Part shown: positions 16,285 through 25,386 of the stretch, piece after piece | Position numbering within the stretch: position 1 is the stretch's first letter | Layout: every line of letters starts with the position of its first letter | Origin: Oligoflexia bacterium | Lineage (GTDB): Bacteria; Bdellovibrionota; Bacteriovoracia; Bacteriovoracales; Bacteriovoracaceae | Length of the DNA: 45,023 bases | Assembly: GCA_015232015.1 (NCBI GenBank) | Contig: JADGAM010000016.1 | Coordinates: 1-45,023 of the forward strand | Direction: 5' to 3' | Program-made: the position numbers and the translations under genes | Notes under the pieces: model-generated | Database searches by the model: none | What the model saw: only the letters and a program-made list of their open reading frames with translations | What the model was told of the DNA's origin: nothing

Positions 16285-18216
16285 ATGCTACAAGTATTTG
16301 ATCTAGAAAAATCCTACGGCGATAATTCAATTTTTTCTGAAGTAAATTTTGCTATTGCTGAAGGTGAGCGAGTGGGTATTGTAGGACGAAATGGTCATGG
16401 AAAAACAACTCTATTTCGTCTTATCATTGGCGAAGAATCAAGTGAAAATGGTAAAATTGTATTTCCAAAAAATTATTCTGTAGGATATTTAAGTCAAAAT
16501 TTAAAATTTAGTGAAAATAATGTTGTTGATGAAGGAGTCTTAGGGTTACCTGTAAGTGAACGAGATGCTCGCTATAAAGTTGAAAAAGTTTTGTTAGGTC
16601 TTGGCTTTTCCAAAATTGATTTTCAAAAAAAACCTCAAGAATTATCAGGTGGCTTTCAAGTCCGCCTTAATTTGACCAAGGTTTTAGTCTCTAATGCTCA
16701 AATGCTCCTACTAGACGAACCTACAAACTATTTAGATATCTTGTCTCTTAGGTGGCTGGCAAAGTTCTTACGTAACTGGCCTCATGAATTAATGCTTATC
16801 ACTCACGATCGTGAATTTATGGATTCAGTAGTAACTCACATCCTAGGAATTCATCGCAAGCGAATAAGAAAAACAAAAGGCACTACCAGTGATTATTTTC
16901 AAAAAATTGCTTTAGACGAAGAGATTTACGAGAAGACCAGATTAAATGAAGAAAAGCGAGTAAAAGAGATTCAAAATTTTGTGGATAAATTTAGGGCCAA
17001 GGCCAGACAAGGATCTCTGGTTCAATCTAGAGTAAAAATGCTTTCAAAATTAGAGCTAAAAGAAAAATTAGATCATGTTTCCGATTTAGATTTTTCTTTT
17101 ACCTACTCTCCATTTAATAGCAAATGGCCTCTTACTGTCAAAAATATTTCTTTTAGCTATAATGACTCTACAGTAGGCCCATCAGTGGATCCTTCAGTGG
17201 ATCCTACTACTCCACTACTTATAAACAATTTAAGTTTTTCACTTCGTAATGATGATCGCCTGGCCATCATTGGGAAAAATGGCAAAGGTAAAACCACCCT
17301 ACTAAATCTTTTAGCACAAAAACTTAAATCTAAAAGTGGATCAATTGATTATGCTCCCAACGTAAAGGTGGCCTTCTTTGAACAAACTAATAGAGATACT
17401 TTGCATGCTGAAAACTCTATTGAAGATGAAATAAAATCCACCAATCCAGAGTTGGCCTATTCAAGAATACGTGGCATTTGTGGCACGATGATGTTTTCTG
17501 GAGACGATTCTAAAAAAAAGATCAGAGTCTTATCTGGTGGTGAAAAATCCCGAGTGCTTCTGGGAAAAATTCTTGCTACCCAAACAAATTTGCTTTTACT
17601 TGATGAACCTACAAATCATCTTGATCTAGAGTCAACCACTGCTTTAATTGAAAGTTTAAATGAGTTTGAAGGTGCAGCTATCGTTGTAACTCACAATGAG
17701 ATGCTGCTAAAAACTATTCCTAATCGCTTTATCATCTTTCAAAAAGAAAAAATCGAACTTTTTGAAGGAACTTATGAAGAATTCTTAAATAAAGGTGGCT
17801 TTGATGAAGAAGACAAAGAAACAGAACTAGTTACTGCAACAGCTACAACAATCACCACTACCGCTACCACTACCATCACCTTAAAAGAATATAAATTATT
17901 AAAACGTGATATTATCAATGATAGATCAAAAATTATTATCCCTTTAAAAAATAGAATCGATGATCTTGAAAAGAAAATTATTACTCTGGAAAAAGAAAAA
18001 GAAGAGCTTTCTAATAAATTTATAAATGTTTCTGGCCAAACTCAAAATGATGATTCAAAAACAATCTCTCAAACTGCAAAACGCTTAGGTGAAATTGAAA
18101 AAGAGTTACCCAATCTTTACCAACAATTTGATGAAATAGTAACAAATCATAGTGAAGAGGAAACAAAATTTGAATCTCTCTTATCCGCTCTCGAAGAACG
18201 TCTGAAAAAAAATTAG
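16285..18216 (+). CDS. ABC-F family ATPase (Uup/EttA-like)
   Basis: This soluble twin-ATPase acts on ribosomes in known relatives, in translation control or stall rescue. Two nucleotide-binding domains are complete: Walker A GRNGHGKTT (about residue 33) with LSGGF and LLLDEPTNYLD, and Walker A GKNGKGKTT (about 329) with LSGGEKSR and LLLDEPTNHLD. The linker between them (about 205-255) is the charged P-site tRNA-interaction motif, and the C-terminus (about 540-643) is a coiled coil as in Uup. Two low-complexity inserts stand out: a duplicated PSVD-PSVD segment (about 300-307) from a perfect 12-bp tandem repeat at 17182-17205, and a Thr/Ala-rich stretch (about 517-532). No ribosome-binding site is visible, so coupling to tig is likely. 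The stop overlaps the convergent lipoprotein gene by four bases. Confidence 0.94.
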   Translation: MLQVFDLEKSYGDNSIFSEVNFAIAEGERVGIVGRNGHGKTTLFRLIIGEESSENGKIVFPKNYSVGYLSQNLKFSENNVVDEGVLGLPVSERDARYKVEKVLLGLGFSKIDFQKKPQELSGGFQVRLNLTKVLVSNAQMLLLDEPTNYLDILSLRWLAKFLRNWPHELMLITHDREFMDSVVTHILGIHRKRIRKTKGTTSDYFQKIALDEEIYEKTRLNEEKRVKEIQNFVDKFRAKARQGSLVQSRVKMLSKLELKEKLDHVSDLDFSFTYSPFNSKWPLTVKNISFSYNDSTVGPSVDPSVDPTTPLLINNLSFSLRNDDRLAIIGKNGKGKTTLLNLLAQKLKSKSGSIDYAPNVKVAFFEQTNRDTLHAENSIEDEIKSTNPELAYSRIRGICGTMMFSGDDSKKKIRVLSGGEKSRVLLGKILATQTNLLLLDEPTNHLDLESTTALIESLNEFEGAAIVVTHNEMLLKTIPNRFIIFQKEKIELFEGTYEEFLNKGGFDEEDKETELVTATATTITTTATTTITLKEYKLLKRDIINDRSKIIIPLKNRIDDLEKKIITLEKEKEELSNKFINVSGQTQNDDSKTISQTAKRLGEIEKELPNLYQQFDEIVTNHSEEETKFESLLSALEERLKKN

Positions 18217-20573
18217 GGGGTAACTTGTGGGAGAGCATAACCATCAAGCAAATCATCCCAATAAATTAAACGCTGTATGTGAGCATTCATTTGGTAAGTA
18301 CCATCGTCTCGTCCTCCCAAATTAATCTTTCTCATACCTGTAGTAGAACCGTTATAACTTGGTAGTATACAAGATTTGCTTCCTGCTAAAGAAGTATATG
18401 CATACACTTTAGTGGTATCGTAAGCATATATAATTGAATTAATTCCAAAAGTCATGTATGCAGTATTTATACAACACCTACTATCACTGTCAGTGTTACC
18501 TCGTTTTGTATGAATACAAACACTACTATAATCATGAACCACAGAGTGGGCAAGTGGAGTTATAGCTGGTCCTGGAGTAACAGTTGGATTAACTATATCT
18601 AGGAAAGTCATTCCAGGTTGATTATTATAGGCCTTATACCACTTCACATATAGAGTTCCTCTTGAATCATCAAGTGGAGTGGCCGCCGCCGAATAGGCAT
18701 AATTAAAAACATCTGGGTTACGGGCAATTGGTGTTGCAAATGTTCTTACATATGAAGATGGTGCTGATCCCCCTTCAAACTGTGCTCCAAAAAGATAGAC
18801 CCCTCCTGTAGCAGTTGGATCAGCAGTAACAACTGAACTAGAGGATGTAACAGGAGTATTTGAAAATGCCGGATATATTTTTACACTTATAGGTGCAGGA
18901 GTAGAATACATTCTAGTTAACCACACTCTCACCCATCCATTTTTATATCTTTTCATTCCAAAAGAAGATCTAGAAAGAGGAGTTCCATCAATATTTATTG
19001 GTGCTACAACTCCAGTATCTAAATTTATAATTGCTCCACTGTCAGGAGATTCGCTATCATGAATTTGAATGGCCACAGCAGGATTTGCTCCCGAAGAAGC
19101 AGATTTTCGAGCAAATACAGAGAATACATAATCAACATTTGGAGTAGGAGAGGCCACCAAAGTTTGTAGCAAAAAGGCCACACCATCTGAAGTTACATCA
19201 GATACAAGATCGGCCATAGGAGTTGCTGATGTTAAATCTTTGGCCTCAGAAGTATTATCATCTGAATTGAACGTAAGTGCTGCAGGAGTGTAAGTCCAAG
19301 ATGAACTAGCAAATGTATCCGATTGACATAAATAATTTAAAGCATATGATTCAATTAAAAATCCTATAGGCGTCGGTGTATTTCCTGCGCTTGTTCCTGC
19401 AAGATAATCATTACTTTGTTCATATTCAAAACGTGGAGTATTTGTTGGTACAACTACTAATGCCCCATCATAATTTGTTACAAAATCACCATTAGCAGAA
19501 CCAGTACCATTTCTAACATATGTCCATCCATTTGGTAATGGGACTGGTGTTTGAAAATAATTAGGAGTAGCAGTATTTGGCATAAAATTATAATCATATT
19601 TTCTCATTCTAGGATAAAGTGTTGCGGTCTTTGTATCATTGAACGCATCTTTTACATCTATTAATACTGCATCAGTTGAAATTCCTGGTGTTGGCGTATA
19701 AGAGGTAACCATAGTAACCCAACTAGTACTAATGTTCACTTTGCTTTCATATCCACTTACTACACTATAAGTATATGGAAGAGTTCCTCCTATAACTAAA
19801 CTACTCACATTAAATGAAGATCTTAAATCAAATTTTACAGCAGAACTCCTTAATGCCAATATTCCTCCTGATGATGATGTAGCAGTCGCCTGCTCTCTCA
19901 TTTGGAATTGGAATAATGGCCCTGAACAATCTTTAATAACTTTCCTATCAGCAAAACTTCCCCATAATGTAACAGTTTGCTCTGTTAAATTGGCCGGAAT
20001 ATCTTGTACTTGACTTCCAATAATTTCTGGATTCGACATCAAACTTTTATTTGCATCCCCATCCATATCACCTGTCGCTGGATTAGGACATCTTCCCATA
20101 GTAGATTTCAATGCCATTAAATGAAAAGCTCTTCCTGCCCCAACTTTTACCATTGTTGATATAGTGTTTCCCCTCTCAACAAATCCAATAAATTGATTTG
20201 GCCTTACAATGATAACTCCCTGTGGATTAATACACTGATTCTCTTGAGGCAATTCTGGATAAGTAACAAACACTGCAAAGCAGTTGTAATCTGCTGCTGA
20301 AGTAGCTATAACCTCTTTTGTTGAAATGTCATTGTCATTGTCATTGTCAGCATAATTATCTTGGGAGAAAGAATCTTCTACACTCTTTTCTCTTAGATTT
20401 TCGTCAACACTCATATTATCATTACTAGTACTTTGAGGAACTTTAATTACAACATTTACATAGGATTCTTCTTGTTGTTTTGAACAAGAAAAAAACAAAA
20501 ACAAAAAAGTAGTAATAATAATTAATGAAAAAAATAAATTAGAATTGATACTTAATTTGAATTTTCTCCACAT
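18213..20573 (-). CDS. Lipoprotein with phage tail-fibre-like and LamG-like module
   Basis: The 786-residue surface protein starts with a lipoprotein signal: charged WRKFK, a hydrophobic run, then F-F-S-C30, which would be lipidated. An Asn/Asp repeat (DNDNDND, from TCATTG x3 at 20329-20346) follows in the linker. From about residue 370 the sequence matches a module common in phage tail and host-recognition proteins. It has G-F-L-I-E-S-Y-A-L-N-Y-L, then S-S-W-T-Y-T, a VFSVFARKS strand and L-F-G-A-Q-F-E-G-G-S-A-P-S-S-Y-V-R-T. The last 120 residues resemble the end of a LamG-type lectin fold (GTLYVKWY). This suggests a surface adhesin with glycan binding. Internal cysteines are few. The match is from memory of the motif pattern. 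Confidence 0.78.
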   Translation of the reverse strand: MWRKFKLSINSNLFFSLIIITTFLFLFFSCSKQQEESYVNVVIKVPQSTSNDNMSVDENLREKSVEDSFSQDNYADNDNDNDISTKEVIATSAADYNCFAVFVTYPELPQENQCINPQGVIIVRPNQFIGFVERGNTISTMVKVGAGRAFHLMALKSTMGRCPNPATGDMDGDANKSLMSNPEIIGSQVQDIPANLTEQTVTLWGSFADRKVIKDCSGPLFQFQMREQATATSSSGGILALRSSAVKFDLRSSFNVSSLVIGGTLPYTYSVVSGYESKVNISTSWVTMVTSYTPTPGISTDAVLIDVKDAFNDTKTATLYPRMRKYDYNFMPNTATPNYFQTPVPLPNGWTYVRNGTGSANGDFVTNYDGALVVVPTNTPRFEYEQSNDYLAGTSAGNTPTPIGFLIESYALNYLCQSDTFASSSWTYTPAALTFNSDDNTSEAKDLTSATPMADLVSDVTSDGVAFLLQTLVASPTPNVDYVFSVFARKSASSGANPAVAIQIHDSESPDSGAIINLDTGVVAPINIDGTPLSRSSFGMKRYKNGWVRVWLTRMYSTPAPISVKIYPAFSNTPVTSSSSVVTADPTATGGVYLFGAQFEGGSAPSSYVRTFATPIARNPDVFNYAYSAAATPLDDSRGTLYVKWYKAYNNQPGMTFLDIVNPTVTPGPAITPLAHSVVHDYSSVCIHTKRGNTDSDSRCCINTAYMTFGINSIIYAYDTTKVYAYTSLAGSKSCILPSYNGSTTGMRKINLGGRDDGTYQMNAHIQRLIYWDDLLDGYALPQVTP

Positions 20574-20956
20574 AAATATTCCTTCTTAATCTTAATTCCT
20601 TCTTTTGTGCTCTTATTCGTGTCTTTTATACACAATTACACAATAAATAATATACATATATCATCTACATGTTCAAATAATAAATCAAAGACATTTTTTA
20701 CTACACTATTTTAGTGAAGTATTAGTATAATATTTATCTGCAAATTAATTAATAGATTACTAATAATTCTAAACGAATTTTATTCAAAATAAAAATTATA
20801 AAAAAAAATTAACCAAATTTGCGTTTTAAATATCATGAAAATATTAACTTTTTTCTTAGAAAGTCGATTAGATAGTTAATCTAATATATATATTATTTAT
20901 TAAAAACAGCTGTTAAAAGGTCAATAATTTAACAAAAAAAGAAAAAGAAGAAATTT
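20574..20956. promoter_or_regulatory. Divergent AT-rich control region with two dyads
   Basis: This 383-base gap lies between the lipoprotein gene and cheR. Two dyads stand out. ACTACACTA-TTT-TAGTGAAGT at 20700-20720 (8 of 9 arm bases pair) lies just before a TATAAT at 20726-20731. ATTAGAT-AGTTA-ATCTAAT at 20867-20885 is perfect and is followed by an alternating AT run, 71 bases before cheR. Either could be an operator. No strong -35 accompanies the TATAAT. No small gene is seen. Confidence 0.35.
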
Positions 20957-21781
20957 ATGGTTGATAATATTGTATATAAATTTTTTGCTGATTATATTTA
21001 TAAACACACGGGAATAGTCTATGCTGAGAACGAATACTATAGATTGGATAGACGTTTACAACATCTTTATGAGGCCTTTGGATTAAGCAATATCGATCAA
21101 CTTTACCAACTCTATAATAGTAATGATCATGGTGGTATGGTATCCAAAGACATGCATGAAAAATTATTAGAGATAGCAACAAACAATGAAACCTATTTTT
21201 TTAGAGATGCTACCCATTTCGATATTTTAACAAAAGTTATAATACCGGAGATACAAAAAGAAAGAAGTGGCAAAGGGCCACATATTTGGAGTGCTGGTTG
21301 TAGTACAGGACAAGAACCATACAGTCTACTTATGACAATTTTAGACCTCTTTCAAGATTTAAAATTTGCCATCGATGCCACAGATATCTCTGCTCCCGCT
21401 CTTATAAAGGCCAAAAAAGGTAATTATGATAATCTAGAAATTCAAAGAGGAATGCCTACCAAAACACTTCTAAAATATTTTAAACAACAAGAAGATGATA
21501 CTTGGACAATTAAATCATTATATTCTCCATATATAAATTTTAGTCATTTGAATTTATTATCTGATAGTTTTCCTTCTTCTGAATACAATGTAATTTTTTG
21601 TAGAAACGTTTTAATTTATCAAAATCAAATTAATAAAAAAAATATTGTTCAAAAATTCTATAATGCTTTAAAACCACGCGGTTATTTTATCATGGGTAGT
21701 GGAGAAAGTTTAAATGGTCTAGATATTCCCTTAACTCGAAAATTCATTGAAGGCGGGATGGTTTTTCAAAAAGAGAAATGA
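20957..21781 (+). CDS. CheR-type protein-glutamate methyltransferase
   Basis: The family uses S-adenosylmethionine to methylate chemoreceptor glutamates. The 274-residue length is typical. The N-terminal helical domain ends with the family motif NETYFFRD (residues 77-84). The SAM-binding motif SAGCSTGQEPYS is at 112-123, TDIS at about 143-146, and the catalytic-domain block NVIFCRNVLIYQ at about 209-220. No CheB, receptor or CheA/W gene is nearby. It opens a plus-strand run with two surface proteins and an HD-GYP regulator, so it may serve a dedicated signalling array rather than the main chemotaxis cluster. GAAG lies 9 bases before the ATG. Confidence 0.93.
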   Translation: MVDNIVYKFFADYIYKHTGIVYAENEYYRLDRRLQHLYEAFGLSNIDQLYQLYNSNDHGGMVSKDMHEKLLEIATNNETYFFRDATHFDILTKVIIPEIQKERSGKGPHIWSAGCSTGQEPYSLLMTILDLFQDLKFAIDATDISAPALIKAKKGNYDNLEIQRGMPTKTLLKYFKQQEDDTWTIKSLYSPYINFSHLNLLSDSFPSSEYNVIFCRNVLIYQNQINKKNIVQKFYNALKPRGYFIMGSGESLNGLDIPLTRKFIEGGMVFQKEK

Positions 21782-21851
21782 TAAAATTATAATAAACAAA
21801 CAAAGTTGGATAATAAAAACTAAGGGGCCATCTAAGGAGGGTTTGCACTGT

Positions 21852-22619
21852 ATGCTCACCTTGTTAATTCCTAAATTAATTCTTAAACTAATTTCCAAAT
21901 TAATTTCCAGGCCATTCCTCTTGACTACCATAACTGCTTCTACATTTTTTTATATTAATAGCGGTAGTGAACTTAAAGCACAACCCTCGCTATCAGATTT
22001 AAATTTCATGGTAGGTGGTTTTTACTCTATGTCTGCAAGTAAAGGAGAAGGAGTTTTAAACTCCAACATTAGCACAGGTTCTGGTTGATCTGCTTCTAAA
22101 ATTTGCGATCAAAAGGCCATATTCGATTATCGAAGTAGAAATTATGGAGCATGGGTAGGATTGGTTATTAGTAGAATTTTTCTCGGTATGGAATACGGTC
22201 AATTGTCAGTTCAGTTGGACTTGACTAAGATCGGATCTACCTTATCTGCATCTGCAAACAATGATATTTCAACCTATCAATACCCAAATAGGTTTAGTGG
22301 TTATTATTGGGGTCCGATAATTGGATACTATGATCGAGAACAACCAGTTAATCCAATTTTCAAATATATTTTTCCTTGGGTTGGAATATACAGTAGAACA
22401 ACATTCGATTATGATCCAGAAAGAGCTAAAGACCGAGGTAAAGGAATGGGTTATGGAATAAATTTAATGCCTCTAAAAAACTTACATTTTTTTGTCCAAT
22501 ATAGAACTTTCGATATCACTACTAAAGGATTTAATGATTATTCTTATCCTCTCGATGGAAATAATTTAAAAACATCCGAGTATTTAGCAGGTGTACTTAT
22601 TCCATTATGGGTTCGATGA
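21852..22619 (+). pseudogene. Outer-membrane beta-barrel-like protein split by an in-frame TGA
   Basis: From the ATG at 21852 (AGGAGG ten bases upstream) one reading frame runs to the TAG at 22617-22619 with a single interruption, a TGA at 22086-22088 after 78 codons. The frame continues unbroken for 176 codons beyond it. The N-terminus has a long signal-like hydrophobic region ending near L-K-A-Q, and the rest has alternating aromatic strands (for example FSGYYWGPIIGYYD) typical of outer-membrane barrels. The gene would encode about 254 residues. A recent nonsense mutation, perhaps TGG to TGA, is the simplest explanation. Readthrough or a reference error cannot be excluded. No specific family is recognised. 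Confidence 0.7.
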
Positions 22620-22665
22620 ATCTGCTGTTTACTTTAAACATATAAATAAGATATCGTTAAGTATT

Positions 22666-24357
22666 ATGAATAAATCTAAAAACTCTATTCTATTAATCGA
22701 AGATGATCTCACCCTTAATTGCCAATATGACAGTTCTTTAAAAGATAAACTTTTAAAGATACTACCTAGTTGTTCAATTACAAAATTTCCCTCTGGCCAG
22801 CTATCATTAAATGCCCTTCGTAGTAGCATTACTGCTACTAGTACTGGTACTAGCTCTTCTACTGTTTCTACTGAAAATTCAAAAAATAAGAAATATGATT
22901 TTTTAATTGCAGATTTAAATTTAATTGACATGACAGCTCAAGAGCTTGTTGAAAAAATTAAAATCTCTAATATTAAAATAAAAATTATTCTTATTGCTGA
23001 AGATGAAATTAGATGTGTACAAGCAAGAGAGATATTTAAAAATGGTGAACGGGTTCTTTCCAAACCACTTCACATGAGTGATATGATTGCCTTAATTGAT
23101 GGCGAATGGGAATCATTTCAATATGGCGATAATGATGACAAAGACGATATGGTTCCAGTTAGGATACAATATTTGTATGATGAACCAGCTTATCCCTTTG
23201 ATCTTTTTATTTCTATTAATTCAGAAAAAAAATTAAAAATATTTTATGGAAAAGATTTTGTAGATAAAAAACGTCTAAACAAACTTTCAAACAAGGGTGT
23301 GCGATTTTTATATGCAAAAAGATCAGATGTCTTAACCATTAAACACAAGATGTATATTCCCATTAGAACATCAACACTAATTTCACAGGAAGTAATTCCT
23401 TTTTCCATATATGTAGATGATTTTTCACTTCTTTTTCGTAATAGTCATATATTAAGCACTGATGATGTTTCTCGACTTAAAAAAATGAAAATCACTCAAC
23501 TTTTCATTGAAGATAGAGATGAATTCAGGTATCAAAAATATCTAGATATAAAAATTAATAAATTTATCGAAGATGATAAAATTGATATTGTTGAAAAATC
23601 AGAAGTATTATCAAATTATCTTAACCAGCGTGTTCAAAGCATCATAACCAATCCAACACAAAATAATTTACAACCATTAATTATTGCTCAAAAACATTTT
23701 CAAACATTTTTAAAGAGAGAAAATAATTCCTTTAAAGCAATTATTACTGTTTTAAAAAGTGATAACCAAAATATTTATAACCACTCTATTTCTGTAGCAA
23801 CATTATGTTACGCGGTTACAACAGAAATACTTAAAATGAGAAAAGATAGTGAACATCATAAAAAAATTCGTTCTCTAGACGAAATGGATTTAGAATCAGA
23901 AGAAAGTTTAAATATATTATTTGTAGGAGCATTACTTCACGATATTGGTAAGGCCATAATGTACTTTAAGGTCTGGGCGGAAGAAGTAAATCAACATGAA
24001 AATGATGATGACTCTAATACTATACCTGAAAAATATCTACGAATGCATCCTCAATTAGGTTACGACACTTTAAAAAAAATAAATGGTATTAATCCTCATA
24101 TTTTAGAAATTGTATTACATCATGAAGAGTATTGTGATGGTACAGGTTATCCTAAAGGACTAAGCAAAAATTTTATTTCAAATTACACTCAACTAGTTAC
24201 TCTAGTAAATTACTACGACAATATTATGCGTTTAAGTGCTACTCTTAAAACCATAAACAAAGAACGCGCAATTGCTAATATGGAACAAAATATAAATAAA
24301 TTTAATAAAGCTTATTTTCATGCTTTTAAAACACTACTTATTAGAGGCAATTTATGA
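22666..24357 (+). CDS. Response regulator with receiver and HD-GYP domains
   Basis: HD-GYP domains hydrolyse cyclic di-GMP. The N-terminal receiver (about residues 1-150) has the acidic pair in ILLIEDD, a phospho-acceptor Asp in FLIADLNL and the conserved Lys in VLSKPL. A Ser/Thr-rich insert (about 57-73) sits before the acceptor strand. A middle region (about 165-340) has no clear match. The C-terminal domain carries LLHDIGK (about 424) and the full HHEEYCDGTGYP motif (about 485-496), so catalysis is plausible. I chose the ATG at 22666, which begins right before the receiver; longer in-frame starts overlap the preceding gene. Its end overlaps the next start (ATGA). Confidence 0.9.
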   Translation: MNKSKNSILLIEDDLTLNCQYDSSLKDKLLKILPSCSITKFPSGQLSLNALRSSITATSTGTSSSTVSTENSKNKKYDFLIADLNLIDMTAQELVEKIKISNIKIKIILIAEDEIRCVQAREIFKNGERVLSKPLHMSDMIALIDGEWESFQYGDNDDKDDMVPVRIQYLYDEPAYPFDLFISINSEKKLKIFYGKDFVDKKRLNKLSNKGVRFLYAKRSDVLTIKHKMYIPIRTSTLISQEVIPFSIYVDDFSLLFRNSHILSTDDVSRLKKMKITQLFIEDRDEFRYQKYLDIKINKFIEDDKIDIVEKSEVLSNYLNQRVQSIITNPTQNNLQPLIIAQKHFQTFLKRENNSFKAIITVLKSDNQNIYNHSISVATLCYAVTTEILKMRKDSEHHKKIRSLDEMDLESEESLNILFVGALLHDIGKAIMYFKVWAEEVNQHENDDDSNTIPEKYLRMHPQLGYDTLKKINGINPHILEIVLHHEEYCDGTGYPKGLSKNFISNYTQLVTLVNYYDNIMRLSATLKTINKERAIANMEQNINKFNKAYFHAFKTLLIRGNL

Positions 24358-25256
24358 TTTGTAGGAGTACAATACTCCTATTACTACCAGTAGTAACAAG
24401 TATATTTTTTTATTTAATTCTAGCTATAAGTAATAATCTATGGGCCATCACTCAAGAGGCCAGCATTCAAAGTAGCTATGCAATTATTTATGCTGATCAA
24501 GAATTAAAAATTCCTATAGGCAAAATCTCTCAAGGTAAACAAATCATAGTTGGCAATTCCATACTAAAAAAAAATAATACGATTTACCCTCTTATTATTC
24601 ATGGTAAAATATATTTTACTGCAGCGGAAAATCTTAAAATTCAAACTGAGAATAAAATTAAAAAAATATCAAAAAGAAATCAAGATATCTCTCTAATTAA
24701 CACCGCTTCTCGTTCTTCAAAAAAACAATCATCAATAAATAATTCAAATAATTCAGATAATAATGATATGGAAAAAATATTAGAAACTTATGATGAAGAT
24801 AATTTAACTATTAGTTTTAAGAAAAAAAGTCTTTACACCCATTATCAATCCTTTTCAATTAAAAACCAAAATGCTCATATGCTATCTGCTGGTATAGAAC
24901 TTTGGCCTCAATTTACCTATGCAATTATTACAGGTGCCGATTATATTTTTTCTCCTTCAGGAAATAATTCTATATCATCTCTAGGTTTAAAATTAGCAGG
25001 CATTACTAGAATTTATCGCTTTAAATATTTAAATACCTTTGCTTCATTAGAAGGTCATTACTTTCCTTTTTTTAATTATTCAGATTACAAAGGTACGGCC
25101 ACCGCTTTTAATTTAGGATTAAGGGCCATTTATCCAGTAAATAAAACATTTGATTTTAAATTAGGATTAGATTATTCCATCTTTAAAACTATAACAAATA
25201 ATAAAAGCTTTAGCTTACTTTTAGGAATTGCTTATTATTATCAAACAGCGTACTAA
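24354..25256 (+). CDS. Exported protein with SH3-like N-terminus and beta-barrel C-terminus
   Basis: The protein has 300 residues, starts inside the stop of the HD-GYP gene and is probably translated with it. It has a signal peptide (about residues 5-32), then a short segment with YADQELKIPIGKISQG and L-I-I-H-G-K-I-Y-F that resembles a bacterial SH3-type fold. An Asn/Ser-rich linker (about 115-140) follows. The C-terminal 140 residues form alternating aromatic strands ending in ..LLLGIAYYYQTAY, like a small outer-membrane barrel. No family is recognised. The coupling suggests the regulator and this surface protein act together. Confidence 0.72.
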   Translation: MICRSTILLLLPVVTSIFFYLILAISNNLWAITQEASIQSSYAIIYADQELKIPIGKISQGKQIIVGNSILKKNNTIYPLIIHGKIYFTAAENLKIQTENKIKKISKRNQDISLINTASRSSKKQSSINNSNNSDNNDMEKILETYDEDNLTISFKKKSLYTHYQSFSIKNQNAHMLSAGIELWPQFTYAIITGADYIFSPSGNNSISSLGLKLAGITRIYRFKYLNTFASLEGHYFPFFNYSDYKGTATAFNLGLRAIYPVNKTFDFKLGLDYSIFKTITNNKSFSLLLGIAYYYQTAY

Positions 25257-25308
25257 ATGGTTTTATTATTTTTCTTATTTTCATTAGCGAAAAAAATATT
25301 TTTGCAAT

Positions 25309-25337
25309 TTGACTAGCAAACAATCCAACATTACTAT
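25309..25337 (+). promoter_or_regulatory. Sigma-70-type promoter for the 25387 gene
   Basis: TTGACT (25309-25314), a 17-base spacer and TACTAT (25332-25337) form the best vegetative-type promoter in the window. The predicted transcription start near 25344 gives a 43-base leader containing GGAGG (25374-25378) eight bases before the ATG at 25387. It suggests that 25387 and 26802 form a transcription unit separate from the upstream signalling genes. Confidence 0.6.
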
Positions 25338-25386
25338 GCCGCTCCAAGTGTTCCCAATATAATAATTTAACCTGGAGGTATAGCAA

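Noticed and set aside
22086-22108. TGA followed by a hairpin as a selenocysteine (SECIS) signal
   Set aside because: The stem starts at the TGA, but the loop (TTCTAAAATTT) lacks the G/U bases of bacterial SECIS loops, and the protein is a beta-barrel-like surface protein with no selenoprotein relatives I know. A nonsense mutation is simpler.
22591-22665. Longer N-terminus for the receiver/HD-GYP protein
   Set aside because: It would overlap the preceding gene by 29 bases and adds a segment unlike receiver domains; the ATG at 22666 lies directly before the conserved strand.
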